64,000 nt of DNA from Nymphalis io (taxonomy: Eukaryota > Arthropoda > Insecta > Lepidoptera > Nymphalidae), in assembly GCF_905147045.1 (NCBI RefSeq), contig NC_065901.1, positions 5,084,001 through 5,148,000 on the forward strand, given 5' to 3'. Positions within the stretch are counted from its first letter, which is position 1; every line of letters starts with the position of its first letter. Shown in pieces: positions 45,416-56,661 of this stretch. Both the position numbers and the translations under genes were made by a program. The notes beneath the pieces were generated by a model that was not told the origin of the DNA, did no database searches, and saw only the letters and a list, made by a program, of their open reading frames with translations.

Positions 45416-46055
45416 TCAGCCCACCTGGATCCCTGACATTGATGGGCAAGCGCCTTCTCCACTGGATCTTCTGCTGAATTGTCACCCGGTAGAATATCAG
45501 GTTGTGGTTAAAGCTTCACTTGGTTCTTCGGATCACGGCCTTATATCTACCAAAGTACCACAGGCCAAGCTGCCGCCACCAGCGGTATGCAAACGTCGCG
45601 TTTGGCACTATAAGTCGGCAGATTGGGACGGTATGCGCGATTACTATGCGTCAGTCCCTTGGAAGGACCGTTGCTTCCGTGGCAATGACCCGACAGCTGG
45701 TGTCGCTGCTGTTGCTGATGAGATCATGTTAGGAATGGAATACTACATTCCTAGCTCAGATCTCATTAGTAGGGGTACGCGTAACCGTTGGTTCACTCTT
45801 GAATGTGCCGATGCTGTATCATCTAAGCAGGCGGCATATCGCGCGTGGATAAACGGCTGCGTTAGCGGGGCATGTAATATTGACTCACTGAAAGCAAACT
45901 ACAATAAAAATTCCAAGTCCTATAGAAAGGCATACACGAGAGCGGAAACACAGCGCATTGTACAGATTGGTCATGACCTTATTTCACATAATAGGGGCTC
46001 CCGTAGCTTCTGGCGTCTGACACAGTCCGCAGGAGACAGCCGTTCTCCTGGCTAA
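45363..46055 (+). pseudogene. LINE copy 2, endonuclease end and linker (frame 2)
   Basis: It starts with an out-of-frame stretch, then continues the domain: DQPTWIPDIDG, LDLLLNCHPVEYQVVV, GSSDHGLISTKVP, then the linker as in copy 1 (MLGMEYYIPSSDLISRGTRN). It breaks at the deletion near 46023. Confidence 0.8.
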
Positions 46056-46074
46056 GCTCTTTGCCGATAACTCC

Positions 46075-47438
46075 GTGATCGATGATTGTTGTGCGCTGCC
46101 ACCAACAATACGTTCATGTGGCCACACGATGCCTGACATCAAAATCAGGCAACGTGATGTGCGTGCGGAGCATCAAACACTTGATATACGGAAAGCTAGC
46201 GGTCCCGATGGAATATCAGCCATAGTGCTGAAGAAGTGCGCGGCGGAGCTGTCTCCTGTGTTAACGCACCTGTTTCAACTTTCTCTCTCTTCGGGATGTG
46301 TGCGGAGGCTTGGAGAAGAGCTAATGTGCAAGCGGTCCCCAAAAAAGGGGATCGGTCTGACCCGGCAAATTATCGACCAATAGCTATCACCTCAGTACTT
46401 TGTAAGGTGATGGAACGGATTCTAAACAACCAACTGATCCATCACCTAGAAGATCACTGTCTAATTAATGATCGTCAGTACCAAGGGTTTCGACCAAAAC
46501 GGTCCACAGGTGGTCTTCTAGCGTACGTAACACACCTCTGGGGTGAAGCTATCGACAAGCATGGAGAATCGTTAGCTGTCAGCCTCGATATCTCCAAGGC
46601 TTTCGACAGGGTCTGGCACAGAAGTCTTCTCTCCAAGCTACCGGCATATGGTCTGCCTGCTCAGCTATGCACCTGGATTGCCAACTTCCTACACAAGCGT
46701 AGCCTTCGTGTTTTAGATGATGGTTGCGCTTCACTATTCTATGTAGTGAATGCTGGGGTACCCCAGGGATCTGTGCTATCTCCCACACTCTTTCTTTTGC
46801 ATATCAATGATATGCTCTCTCTTGGGAACATACATTGCTATGCAGACGGTAGTATAGTGCATGGTGGATACCACGGACGCGTAGTGGCTGGGCGGGCGGA
46901 AACTGAGGAGAGGCGGGAGAATCTTGTCATTGAACTCGATAGGACGTTAGAACTCATCGCCAAATGGGGTTCTGATAATCGTGTTGAGTTTAATGCCAAG
47001 AAAACACAGGTAAGCGCTCTCACAGCGAAAAAGTCACCATTTTCCTCTCTTCCCTCCCTCTGTCGCACACCGCTGATGATACAAAGCAAAATCGCCATGC
47101 TGGGGATGGACGTTTGCTGCGACCTTAGTCCAAGGGATTACATCGAGGCTATTATAAAAACAGCTTCACGGAAACTCGGAGTTCTGAACAAGGTGCGGCG
47201 CTTTTTCACGCCACAACAACTGTGCCTGCTGTACAAAACACTGGTACGGTCTTGCGTTGAATATTGCTCGCACCTTTGGGATGGCTCCGCTAAGTACCTA
47301 CTGGAGGCCTTGGACCGGTTGCAGCGACGTGCAGTACGTATTATTGGCGACGTAAAGGTCACAACCACCCTTGAACCTTTACAATTGCGTCCCGACATAG
47401 AAGCACTGAGCGCTTTCTATCGACTGTATAACGGCTAG
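46075..47438 (+). pseudogene. LINE copy 2, reverse transcriptase (catalytically dead)
   Basis: 46075 to about 46310 carries the RT start (DIRKASGPDGISAIVLKK). A frameshift moves to the frame that continues to 47438, with NYRPIAITSVLCKVMERIL, GFRPKRSTGG, SLDISKAFDRVWH and VPQGSVLSP. At 46839-46850 the catalytic motif reads YADG rather than YADD. A premature stop (TAG, 47436-47438) removes the last 110 or so residues kept in copy 1. An extra codon (CAA) at about 46482 precedes GFRPKRS. The protein cannot work. Confidence 0.85.
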
Positions 47439-47804
47439 TGCTCTGAGGAATTATTCTCTCTAATTCCTGCTTCCCCCTTCCTTCTTAAGTCCACGTGAGC
47501 TGGTTCTCGATATCTCCGCCTAACTGTGACATCAATTCCATCGCGCACAAAGAAATTTGGCAACTCCTTTCTTTGTCGCACTTCCAAAAAATAGAATTCC
47601 TTACCAGCTCACGTGTTCCTCTCCTCTTACAATCCGGGTTCCTTCAAACAAGGCGTGAAGAGGCATCTTGCGGGCCGGCAAGGCGGGGACGGCTAGTACA
47701 GAACATTATTCCTGACTGTACTGGCCGTCGTCGCGTTTGGACTCTACTACCACTTACCATCAGGTGGAGTAGAGTCATTTGCCATCCCGGCACATATAAA
47801 AAAA

Positions 47805-49359
47805 ATATTATAATATTCGAATCGAAGTAAGCGCTGTTAGTCAAAAAGAAATCTTGAAATAAAAAATGTAAGCAAGCGTTGTTTAGTATTTTACTAACTA
47901 CATTTATGTTTACAATTCAAATTGTGTTCGTTGATGAAAGAGGATATCATGAGGAAACCTGCAGCTGCAAACTACTGTGTCGGAGAAATTTTGAGACTTG
48001 TATTTCAGTCAATCCGCAGTGGTGCTTCGTGATGTATTAGAAAAGTGCCTTTGCATAGTAGTCGTACAATTACGGTACGTAACACGTTCTCGTGGTAAAA
48101 AATTGTTATTTTTATCAGAGTTTTAATCAGTAATTTTATTTAAAAAAATATTTTTTTTTAATTGAAATAACTTCATAGCAATGTTTCATTTCTGTTTATA
48201 ATAAATACATAGTATTATTGTTGTTTACATCGGTTAAGTGTTTCGATGCGTATACGTGTGCTAACACTAATTAACAGACCAGTTCGGTGATATAATCACT
48301 ATTTTTATATTACCAAATATCTTTTATTCAAAAACAAAACGCTAATTCTGTATATATTCTGTATATATATTATATATTAAGAAAATTTCAACCTCTTTTT
48401 AGTCAACATCAAAAATCTTTATTTCGACCTTTTTTTAATGCAATTTTTTCAATACAAGTAAATAATTGTAATTAGTTACACAAAAGTGTTGAACTTATTT
48501 AGAAGTTATAATTAAATTACGAAAATACGAAATATATGCTCTAGGATCTGGAAGAAAAGATAGCGTAAAGTGATATTTTATGGCAAGATTTCCACTCGAT
48601 TTAGCTCGGTGAGTAGTTTATTAACTAGATTATATGTCAGTGATTCCTTATTAATGTCGAATAAAACAATTTTAGAATATGAAAATAAACATCTCTACAA
48701 TTGATTAGTACAAAAAATTCAATTATTGCATATCATGAATCATTTACTGGGTAATTTATTCTACTAATAAAAACTAACATTTGTTTGTGCAACACAACTT
48801 AAGATCAAGTACTGCTTTGGTAGTTGCGTATGATGTACCAATCTCAACTTGTTAAATGAAGAAATATAAAGCATATAATACATTCTGTTGTCTCGTCTTG
48901 GCGGGGCACTACGGTGCCGCCAGATAATATGTTCTAGTTTAAAATATAGCATCATTACTATAAACAATCCATCCTAAAATCAAAATTTCGACAAAGCGTT
49001 TCTGGTGGCTGGTTTAGATTTAAACAACGCGTCAGAGTACAAGTACCTGCGAGTTTTAGCTATAATGAATAATTACCAGTCAGGCCAACGTCCACCTTTT
49101 TGCCTTCCTTTAATAATTAATAAAAGCAAATTTATGAGTATAAGCTGAAGCTTACAACCATGGTAACAGATTTGTGATAATATTCTTAAAGAAAAAACAT
49201 TATTATTGAAAAACATAATTATCATCTCAGATAATTCATTACGAATTTCACTTTATATGTATAAATAAATAATAAATCACTATTTCGTTTCTCCTATTTA
49301 AAAGTTGAATTTCTTGCGGTCGGTCATTTATTTTTAGTCCTGTTTTGTAAAAAGTAAGA
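47805..49359. other. Intergenic DNA with a SINE fragment
   Basis: AT-rich. 47930-48060 is a worn family c SINE piece. Nothing else recognised. Confidence 0.5.
47930..48060 (+). repeat. Family c SINE fragment
   Basis: ATATCATGAGGAAACCTGCA followed by a diverged TTTCAGTCAATCCGCAGTGG block. Confidence 0.5.
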
Positions 49360-49570
49360 GTAACAGCCTGTGAATATCCCACTGCTGGGCTAAAGCCTCC
49401 TCTCCCTTTTTGAGGAGAAGGTTTGGAGCTTATTCCACCACGCTGCTCTAATGCGGGTTGGTGGAATACACATGTGGCAGAATTTCAGTGAAAATTAGAC
49501 ACATGCAGGTTTCCTCACGATGTTTTCCTTCACCGTTAGCACGAGATGAATTATAATATAAGTCCTGTTT
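49360..49570 (-). repeat. Family c SINE, 5'-truncated, well preserved
   Basis: Minus strand: AACAGCCTGTGAATATCCCA, CTGCTGGGCTAAAGCCTCCT, TCCACCACGCTGCTCTAATG, CACATGTGGCAGAATTTCAG and TTTCCTCACGATGTTTTCC, to GATGAATTATAATA. The tRNA-like head is missing. Confidence 0.85.
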
Positions 49571-50826
49571 TGACATACATGTAATTAATTTTCTTATTTT
49601 CGTATTTCGATATTTTCTTTTTTTTTAGGTGATAGACCTTAGCATCAAGGTACTCAACATTATCAACTTAGTTGCGTTTAAAAAAACTTATAACGTATTC
49701 TGGAGATTTTTCTAATAATTTAAATCATTTAAATTATCATAAAGGTATTTATTTAAAACAAAACTAAAAACCGGTTAACGATCCGCGAAGAAAAAAGATA
49801 TCATGTTGTATAATATATAAATTAAAATACGTAGTTGAAATTTTTGAAGCTGCTTCTTATTTGAAGTCGGCAAAAAATGTATGGCATACGAGTACGTGAC
49901 AAAAATGAAACGTCTTATTTATAACACAAATATAAAAATGTTGCGCGTGAAATTTTATTTGAATTTTCATTCAAATCACGGCTAAAGATTTTCAAGTTTC
50001 ACTTCAATAAAATAACAGTACGTTCACAATATGTACTGCTTAACTTTAAATAAATATAAGATAATTTAATAAAAATAGTAACTTACTATGAGTACATAAT
50101 CATTTTAAGTTATGCCTAAAGCTGATAAAAAACGTTTTTATATATAAAATACCATAGCTAAGTAGAAAAATAATACAAAAGTCCATTTTTGTTTATTTTA
50201 TATCTATTACGTACGTGGTTTCATTATGTGAACATTATTGTACATATAATAGAACGATGACATTTTTTGATTTGGCTGCCAAAAATACTTTTTGCTATGC
50301 ACAATTTTTTTCTTCGTACCTGAATTCATTTCCGTGCAACACAAATACAACGCTTTTTGCTTTTCGTGAATATAATTAATTATATAAATGTGTTGTATTA
50401 AATAGTCCAACTGTTGAGAATATTTGTGGATTTAACACCACTCGCATTTTCCTTCTTTGTATCACATTAATCATTTTCTTTATACTGTCCAAAAATAACT
50501 GGATATTATAAATATAGGTAAAAGAAAAATCTCTGGTTGGGTTTTTATATGCATACATAATATATATTTGTTGAATATCTACAGACTAAGCGTTCGTGCC
50601 AGTTTTAGACTTACTTGGTTAATAATTTTTTTTGTTTGTTCAAAATTATTTTTACACTGTAACTATTAACTAAAACTATTAATATTGGCAGAGTAGGACT
50701 TTGTTCGAGGTCTTAACAGTTGTTCTACTATGCAATGGCTAATAGTATATAATGAGTTCGTTAGTTAACAAAAACAATAAAATTAAACGACTTTTAAATA
50801 TCCATCTTAATACATATTAATATATT
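49571..50826. other. Intergenic DNA, no gene seen
   Basis: AT-rich with no supported gene. Confidence 0.5.
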
Positions 50827-51105
50827 AATGCGTTTTTTTTTTATTTAGGTAAGTGGATTGGTAATTTGGCGACCTGATGTTAAGTGCTCATAACCATTTA
50901 TACTTTAAAAAATATTAACCGTACCTTACATTGCCAATACGCTGCCAAACTTGAGAACTAAGACATTTGTCTCTTGTGCCTGTAGTTACACTGGATCACT
51001 CATCCTTCAATCCAGAACATAAGCGTATTAAGTATTGTTGGCAGTAGAAAAGTGGTAAGTGTGTGGTACCCAGATGGGCTTGCACAAAGCCCTACCATTA
51101 GGTAG
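50827..51105 (-). repeat. Diverged Metulj-like SINE m12
   Basis: T run, then GGCGACCTGATGTTAAGTGC, TGCCTGTAGTTACACTGG, and TTGCACAAAGCCCTACCATT at the right end. Confidence 0.7.
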
Positions 51106-51261
51106 CTCTGTCAGTTCATCACGATTAAAGCAATCATATGATAGTAATTAAATGTTACATTGAGGATTATAGGATAATACCTAGATATTCATACCGGTCT
51201 GGATGAATAACAGAGTTTAAAAAAAAATATTTAAGATTGTGGACTGTATAAGTATTGTAGT

Positions 51262-51500
51262 AATAGCCTGTGAGTGGCTAAGGCTTTCTCCTTTTTTGAA
51301 GAGAAGGTTTGGAGGAATACACATGTGGCATAATTTCAGTGAAATTAGATATTAGACAAGCAGGTTTATTTACGATGTTTTACTTCAACGTCAAGCACGA
51401 GATGAATTATAAACGCAATAAAAATTCAGTTCTCGTCCGGGTTTGAACTCACGATTATCGGTTAAGATTTACGCGTTCTAACCACTAGGCCATCTCGGTT
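51262..51500 (-). repeat. Family c SINE with head
   Basis: Minus strand: AATAGCCTGTGAGTGGCTAA, ACACATGTGGCATAATTTCA, GTTTGAACTCACGATTATCG (B-box region) and ACCACTAGGCCATCTCGG, the tRNA-like head. Confidence 0.8.
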
Positions 51501-52019
51501 TTTTTAAGTATATTCTGTATAAATATATACTGTAGGCATTTTGCAAGTCTTGTATAGATATTTTCTAGCACAATTGAGTACACCTAAAGTAAATCTCCGA
51601 ATATCGTGCACCATCACGTTCGACCTTAATATAATTTACCTGTATTGGCTGTGTGTGTTTAGGGCTAATCTCTTTAATATATATGTTTATAATATTTTGC
51701 CTTTTATTTATGTATTATTTACAACATTATAAATATCGGTTATATTAATACGTGTTTTTGTTAAATTTACGATAACAATTAGATGTTTATCCCTTATGTT
51801 TTTTCATCTATTGCTTGAAAACCTTACCTGAACGAATATTTATCCTTATCATAAATAATAACGTATAATTTATAAGAAAAAATAATTCATATTTCTATCC
51901 ACTAAATCATCTAGGCTCTTCTATAGCATATCTTTGTTAATATAAGTTTTTCGACTTTGTCGACTAGGGTGGCGTACCTTATACTCAGAATCACCAAGCG
52001 GTATTCTTTAAAGGTCATA

Positions 52020-54560
52020 CAGGTATACGCGCCGACTTCGACACACTCCGACGGTAAGGTTGAGGTATGAGGATTTATCTAAAGCCATACATACCAATAA
52101 GACTCATTTCACTGTTGTAATGGGGGACTTTAACGCGAAGCTGGGCAAACGATTCGGTGATGAGTTAAAGGTGAGACCAAATGGAATTGGAGACCGCAAC
52201 CCTCGGGGCCAGATGTTGGCCGACTTTATGGAGAAGGAGGGACTCTTTATATGAACTTCTTTTTCAAGAAGCCAGGTCAGCCGAAATGGACCTGGGTGAG
52301 CCCTGATGAGAAAACCAAGAATGAGATAGACTTCATATTGTCGACGAGAAGACAAATATTTAATGACGTCTCCGTGATTAATGCAGTCAAAACTGGGAGC
52401 GATCACAGACTCGTAAGAGGCTCATTAAATATCAATGTTAAACTCCAGAGGTCCCGACTGATGAAGTCTACGCTCCATCCATCACCTCTTTAAATCCGAA
52501 ATCCCGAAGCCTTTCAGCTCGAACTCCAAAACCAATTCGATTGCCTAGCAGACTGCGAGGAAGTGGACACATACAACGACAGGCTTGTGGAAACTGTCCG
52601 TACGGCTGGGTCTAAGACCTTCAAGACCAGCCGTACAAAAGGAACCAAAAAGATCTCTGCCTCTACCCTACGGTTTATGGAGGAAAGACGGAAAATGATT
52701 CTGGCGTCCCCAGCTGATGCTGCAAGCTATCGGCTGATCAACAGACAGATTTCAAAGTCTCTAACTCGCGACACTCGCCAATTTAATACAATGCGCATTA
52801 AAGAGGCCATCGAGCGGAACAAAGGCTCTAAAGTGTTTGCCAGAGATCTGTCTGTTGGTCAGAGTCAATTGACAAGGCTGAAAACTGAGGATAGCAGAAT
52901 AGTCACGTCAAGATCTGAGCTATTGGAAGAGGTTGAGAAGTTCTACGGTCAGCTGTACACGACAACTCAATCACCTGTCAGTAGTCATGCTGCAGATCCC
53001 AGAGCAAGACTAACCCGACACTACACTGAAGATTTTCAGGACGTCAGTCTTTTTGAGATTAGAATGGCTCTCGGATAACTCAAAAACAACAAGGCACCTG
53101 GTGATAATGGTATTACAGCCGAGCTTCTGAAGGCGGGTGGTACACCGATCCTCAGGGCTCTTTAGAGGCTTTTTAACTCCGTCATAGCCAAAGGTCAAAC
53201 GCCAAAGGCATGGCACAGAAGTGTGGTGGTACTTTTCTTTAAGAAGGGTGATAAAACCCTTCTGAAGAATTACAGGCCCATCTCACTGCTGAGCCATGTT
53301 TACAAGTTGTTTTCAAGAGTCATTACGAATCGTCTCGAGCAAAGGCTTGACGACTTCCAGCCACCCGAACAAGCCGGATTCCGGAAAGGCTTTAGCACCA
53401 TAGACCACATACATACGCTGTGGCAAGTTATACAGAAGACTGAGGAGTATAACAAGCCACTTTGGTTAGCGTTTGTGGACTATGAGAAAGCCTTTGATTC
53501 GATTGAAACCTGGGCCGTGCTGAATTCTCTTCAAAGGTGCCAAATTGATTATCGGTACATCAGGGTGTTAAAGTGCTTGTACGAGAACGCCACCATGTCG
53601 ATCCGACTCCAGGATCAGAACTCAAAACCTATCCAACTGCAGAGAGGTGTAAAACAAGGAGACGTGATATCTCCGAAACTGTTTACCGCTGCATTGGAAG
53701 ATGTTTTCAAGCTTCTGGACTGGAACGGACTTGGCATCAATATCAACGGCGAGTACATCACTCATCTTCGATTTGCCGATGACATTGTAATTATGGCTGA
53801 GACCTTGGAAGACCTCGGCACTATGCTCGATGACCTCAGTAGGGTTTCCCAACAAGTGGGTCTAAAAATGAACATGGACAAGACGAAAATCATGTCGAAC
53901 ATCCATGTTGCAACCACTCAAGTCAAGGTTGGAAATTCTGCACTCGAAGTTGTAGACAACTATGTCTGCCTAGGTAAGACATAGTTGTAGACAACTATGT
54001 CTGCCTAGGTAAGACCATCCAACTCGGTAGGTCCAACTTCGAGAAAGAGGTAAATCGTCGAATTCAACTCAGCTGGGCAGCGTTCGGGAAGCTACACGAT
54101 TTCTTCTCATCCCAAATACCGCAGTGTCTCAAGTCGAAAGTCTTCGACCAGTGTGTGTTGCCAGTGATGACTTATGGATCAGAGACGTGGTTGCTCACAA
54201 TGGGGCTCACAAGAAGGCTCAAGGTCACTCAAAGGGCAATGGAGAGGGGTATGCTCGTAGTTTCTCTGCGAGATCGAATCGGAAATGATGAAATCCGTAG
54301 GCGAACCAAAGTAACCGACATAGCCCGAAGAATTGCTAAATTGAAGTGGCAGTGGGCGGGACACATTGCTCGCAGAACCGACGGCCGCTGGGGCAGAAAG
54401 GTTCTCGAGTGGTGACCACGAACCGGAAGACGCAGCGTGGGCAGGCCACCTATAAGGTGGACCGACGACTTAGAACGAGTCGCGGGAAGCCGTTGGATGC
54501 GGGCAGCGCAAGATCGGCCAACGTGGAAATCCTTGGGGGAGGCCTTTGTCCAGCAATGGA
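52020..54560 (+). pseudogene. RTE endonuclease-reverse transcriptase pseudogene
   Basis: Pieces in order are the endonuclease (52060-52493: VVMGDFNAKLG, NEIDFILS, GSDHRLVRG, broken near 52250), the linker (52563-53078), the RT (53223-53984: FFKKGDKTLLKNYRPISLLS, AFVDYEKAFDSIE, HLRFADDIVI, catalytic residues kept) and the C-terminus (54155-54415: LKWQWAGHIARRTDGRW). In-frame stops lie at about 52491, 53078, 53163 and 54413. A 35-bp tandem duplication at 53949 shifts the frame. Not functional. Confidence 0.85.
53949..54015 (+). repeat. 35-bp tandem duplication containing an inverted repeat
   Basis: A unit starting GTTGTAGACAACTATGTCTG is at 53949 and again at 53984. ACAACTATGTCT (53956-53967) is inverted at 53977-53988. 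The intact RTE lacks it. Confidence 0.9.
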
Positions 54561-54599
54561 CGTCTTTCGGCTGATATGATGATGATGATGATGATTACA

Positions 54600-56452
54600 T
54601 TTTTGTTTTATTATATCGGTTTTCATTTGATACATATGCAAAACAATGGATCAATTTTTAAAACACTTTTCTTCAATCTTACAAAGATTTAAGAGTAAAA
54701 TCTGTTATTTTTTTTTATTTCCAAGATTGGAATGAAATGAATCCTAAAATTGTAACATTAAATTTGTCATTCATATATCATATAGGGTATCATTCTCTCA
54801 TGATTTCTCTTCTCTTTTTATTTGAATGAACTGTACATTATAAGCTACTTCTCTTCAAAGGGCAAAGAACGATGAACGCTAAGCTTTAATTATTGAACTA
54901 TCTTAGGTATATTTTAGATGTAGGGTGTGTTTTAACTGACTTGGCAAAAACGCTTAAATTTTTATGCTTTTTCTATGTATATATTTTTTTTTCATGTTTC
55001 ACTTATTATCAAATTTTTGTAAAGAATATTGTATACTACTTCTAAAGTGCTGTAATATTTTTTTTAAGTCGTCTAGTCTCAACAGGAACTAGTTTTATGA
55101 AACAAAGATATATGTTTGAGGTATGGGTGAGGTTTTACGTGAAAATAAAATGTTGAAATCGCTAAAAGATATTATGGCCATAAAATAAAACGAAAGGTTT
55201 TTACATAAATTCTCTAAAAGTAATATGATTAAATAGATTTCGCTACTATTACGTTTTTATATGTCTTAAGTCATTATGTGTTTTTCAAATAATAAATAAA
55301 AAACATATAATTACAATTTACAATTGGGATTTAAATAAAACAAAGAACATTTCGATTATATTATTTATATGTATATTAACTTTATTGTAATTTTACATTA
55401 AGTAATCAAATCTTCATATTCACTGATTTCAAATTAACATGTAATAAATAAATTATAAATCTTAATGATGTTTTTGTTAGGCTATGCCTTGCTTATTTTA
55501 AATTTAAACATTGATAATTAAATTTCAATAAGAGCTTACTGTACATTTTGTATTGAATACATGATTATAAATAAATCTAATGTTGTATTCGAATATTTTA
55601 TATCTTATTCTAAAAATATCGAGTATTAAATAATAATATTTTCTATTATGTACAGCATAATTTAGACTAGGTGATTTTAACACTTAAAAATCTTCTTAAG
55701 TCTAATTATCTTACGGTAACTTATTTATCCAAAGAATACTGGACTGATCAAGTTCAAGTAAATGTTTTATTTTTAGAACAGTAGGATGTTGCGAGTCGAG
55801 GAATTTATATGAATTGCGAATTATTAAGGTTTACGTACACTAGTCAGCGCGAAGACTTCTTGGAGCTTATTAATTACATTTCTATTCGTCACTGTAACGA
55901 AAAACGGTAATATATCAATGTAATTTCCGAACGATCTTCGTTTGTTACGCATTATTATTTAATTCATTAGATCACCTTTTTAGAACTTTTTTACCAATTT
56001 CGTAACTGACTTATTTTAAAAGTTTTCATAATTTTCGCGCAATTAAAATCAAGTCCAATTTATTTTTTAACTTCGAAGAAGCTGTTGAACTTTGATCACA
56101 TATTTTTATATTTAAACATCGAGATATTTTGTCTACGTTGTAATCTATATTCGATATAAACAAATTCATCCTATATTCCTAAAAATACATAACAGACAAC
56201 ATTAGAAAGACCTTGCATATTTGTGTTTAACCACAATGCTGCTTAATTTTTGGTCCTCGCCTAATTAAATTTTAAATGGAAGTTATTTAATTATCTGTGT
56301 AGCGTAGGAAAGTCGAATGTTTTTATTATTTAAATAGAAGATGAGTTAAAGCAGATATCTTTTCATTTCAGAAATAAATTAGATTTACAAACAATGTTGC
56401 AGTGATTTACATTAAGTACTGTACATTTCAATGCGTATATATCAAGTTTACA
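54600..56452. other. Intergenic DNA downstream of the dpr-like gene, no gene seen
   Basis: AT-rich with no gene or clear repeat, between the RTE tail and the 3' UTR of the dpr-like gene. Confidence 0.5.
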
Positions 56453-56458
56453 TTTATT
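56453..56458 (-). terminator. Candidate poly(A) signal of the dpr-like gene
   Basis: AATAAA on the minus strand about 90 bases after the stop codon. Position alone supports it. Confidence 0.4.
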
Positions 56459-56548
56459 ACTCGAATACAAAAGTTACACAATAATGATATATTTGGTCTC
56501 TTATGATGAAAATTGGAGGATTGTTAACATTGGTATGTATTTTATATT

Positions 56549-56661
56549 TTAGGTTAGAAATAATATGAGTAATATCAGAGCGACTAAGCACAAATTATGT
56601 GGCTTCCAGAAAATAGAACCTTTATTCCAGGTATCGTGATGTACGGCGGCTTGGTTCTCAC
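56549..56661 (-). CDS. dpr-like gene last exon, hydrophobic C-terminus
   Basis: Acceptor TTTTATTAG, in phase with the previous exon (one base carried over). It encodes GENQAAVHHDTWNKGSIFWK and, after PHN, a 14-residue hydrophobic run LCLVALILLILFLT, then TAA (56549-56551). GEN after Ig2 is common in Dpr proteins. The short hydrophobic end fits GPI-anchor signal cleavage, possibly around N-K-G-S. Confidence 0.85.

Larger units (their letters stand above)
44297..47800 (+). mobile_element. Non-LTR retrotransposon (jockey/CR1 group), copy 2, near full length but broken
   Basis: Same family as 470-2882, with about 1.2 kb more at the 5' end: a GC-rich 5' UTR with the hairpin motif (44308-44337), then the APE endonuclease and RT. 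Defects relative to copy 1 are a frameshift in the endonuclease near 45400, a deletion of about 73 bases near 46023, a frameshift near 46310, YADD changed to YADG (46839-46850) and a premature stop at 47436-47438. The 3' UTR ends at an A-rich run at 47798-47804. ACCACTTACCATCAGGTGG is at 47749-47767. Confidence 0.9.
51960..54596 (+). mobile_element. Decayed, 5'-truncated RTE copy
   Basis: Homologous to the intact RTE from about 36355 to its end. The left edge is near 51960 (CGTACCTTATACTCAGAATC). It ends with GGCTGATATGATGATGATGA and an (ATG)n tail at 54575-54595. Coding is broken repeatedly. Divergence from the intact RTE is substantial, so it is an older or sister lineage. Confidence 0.88.
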
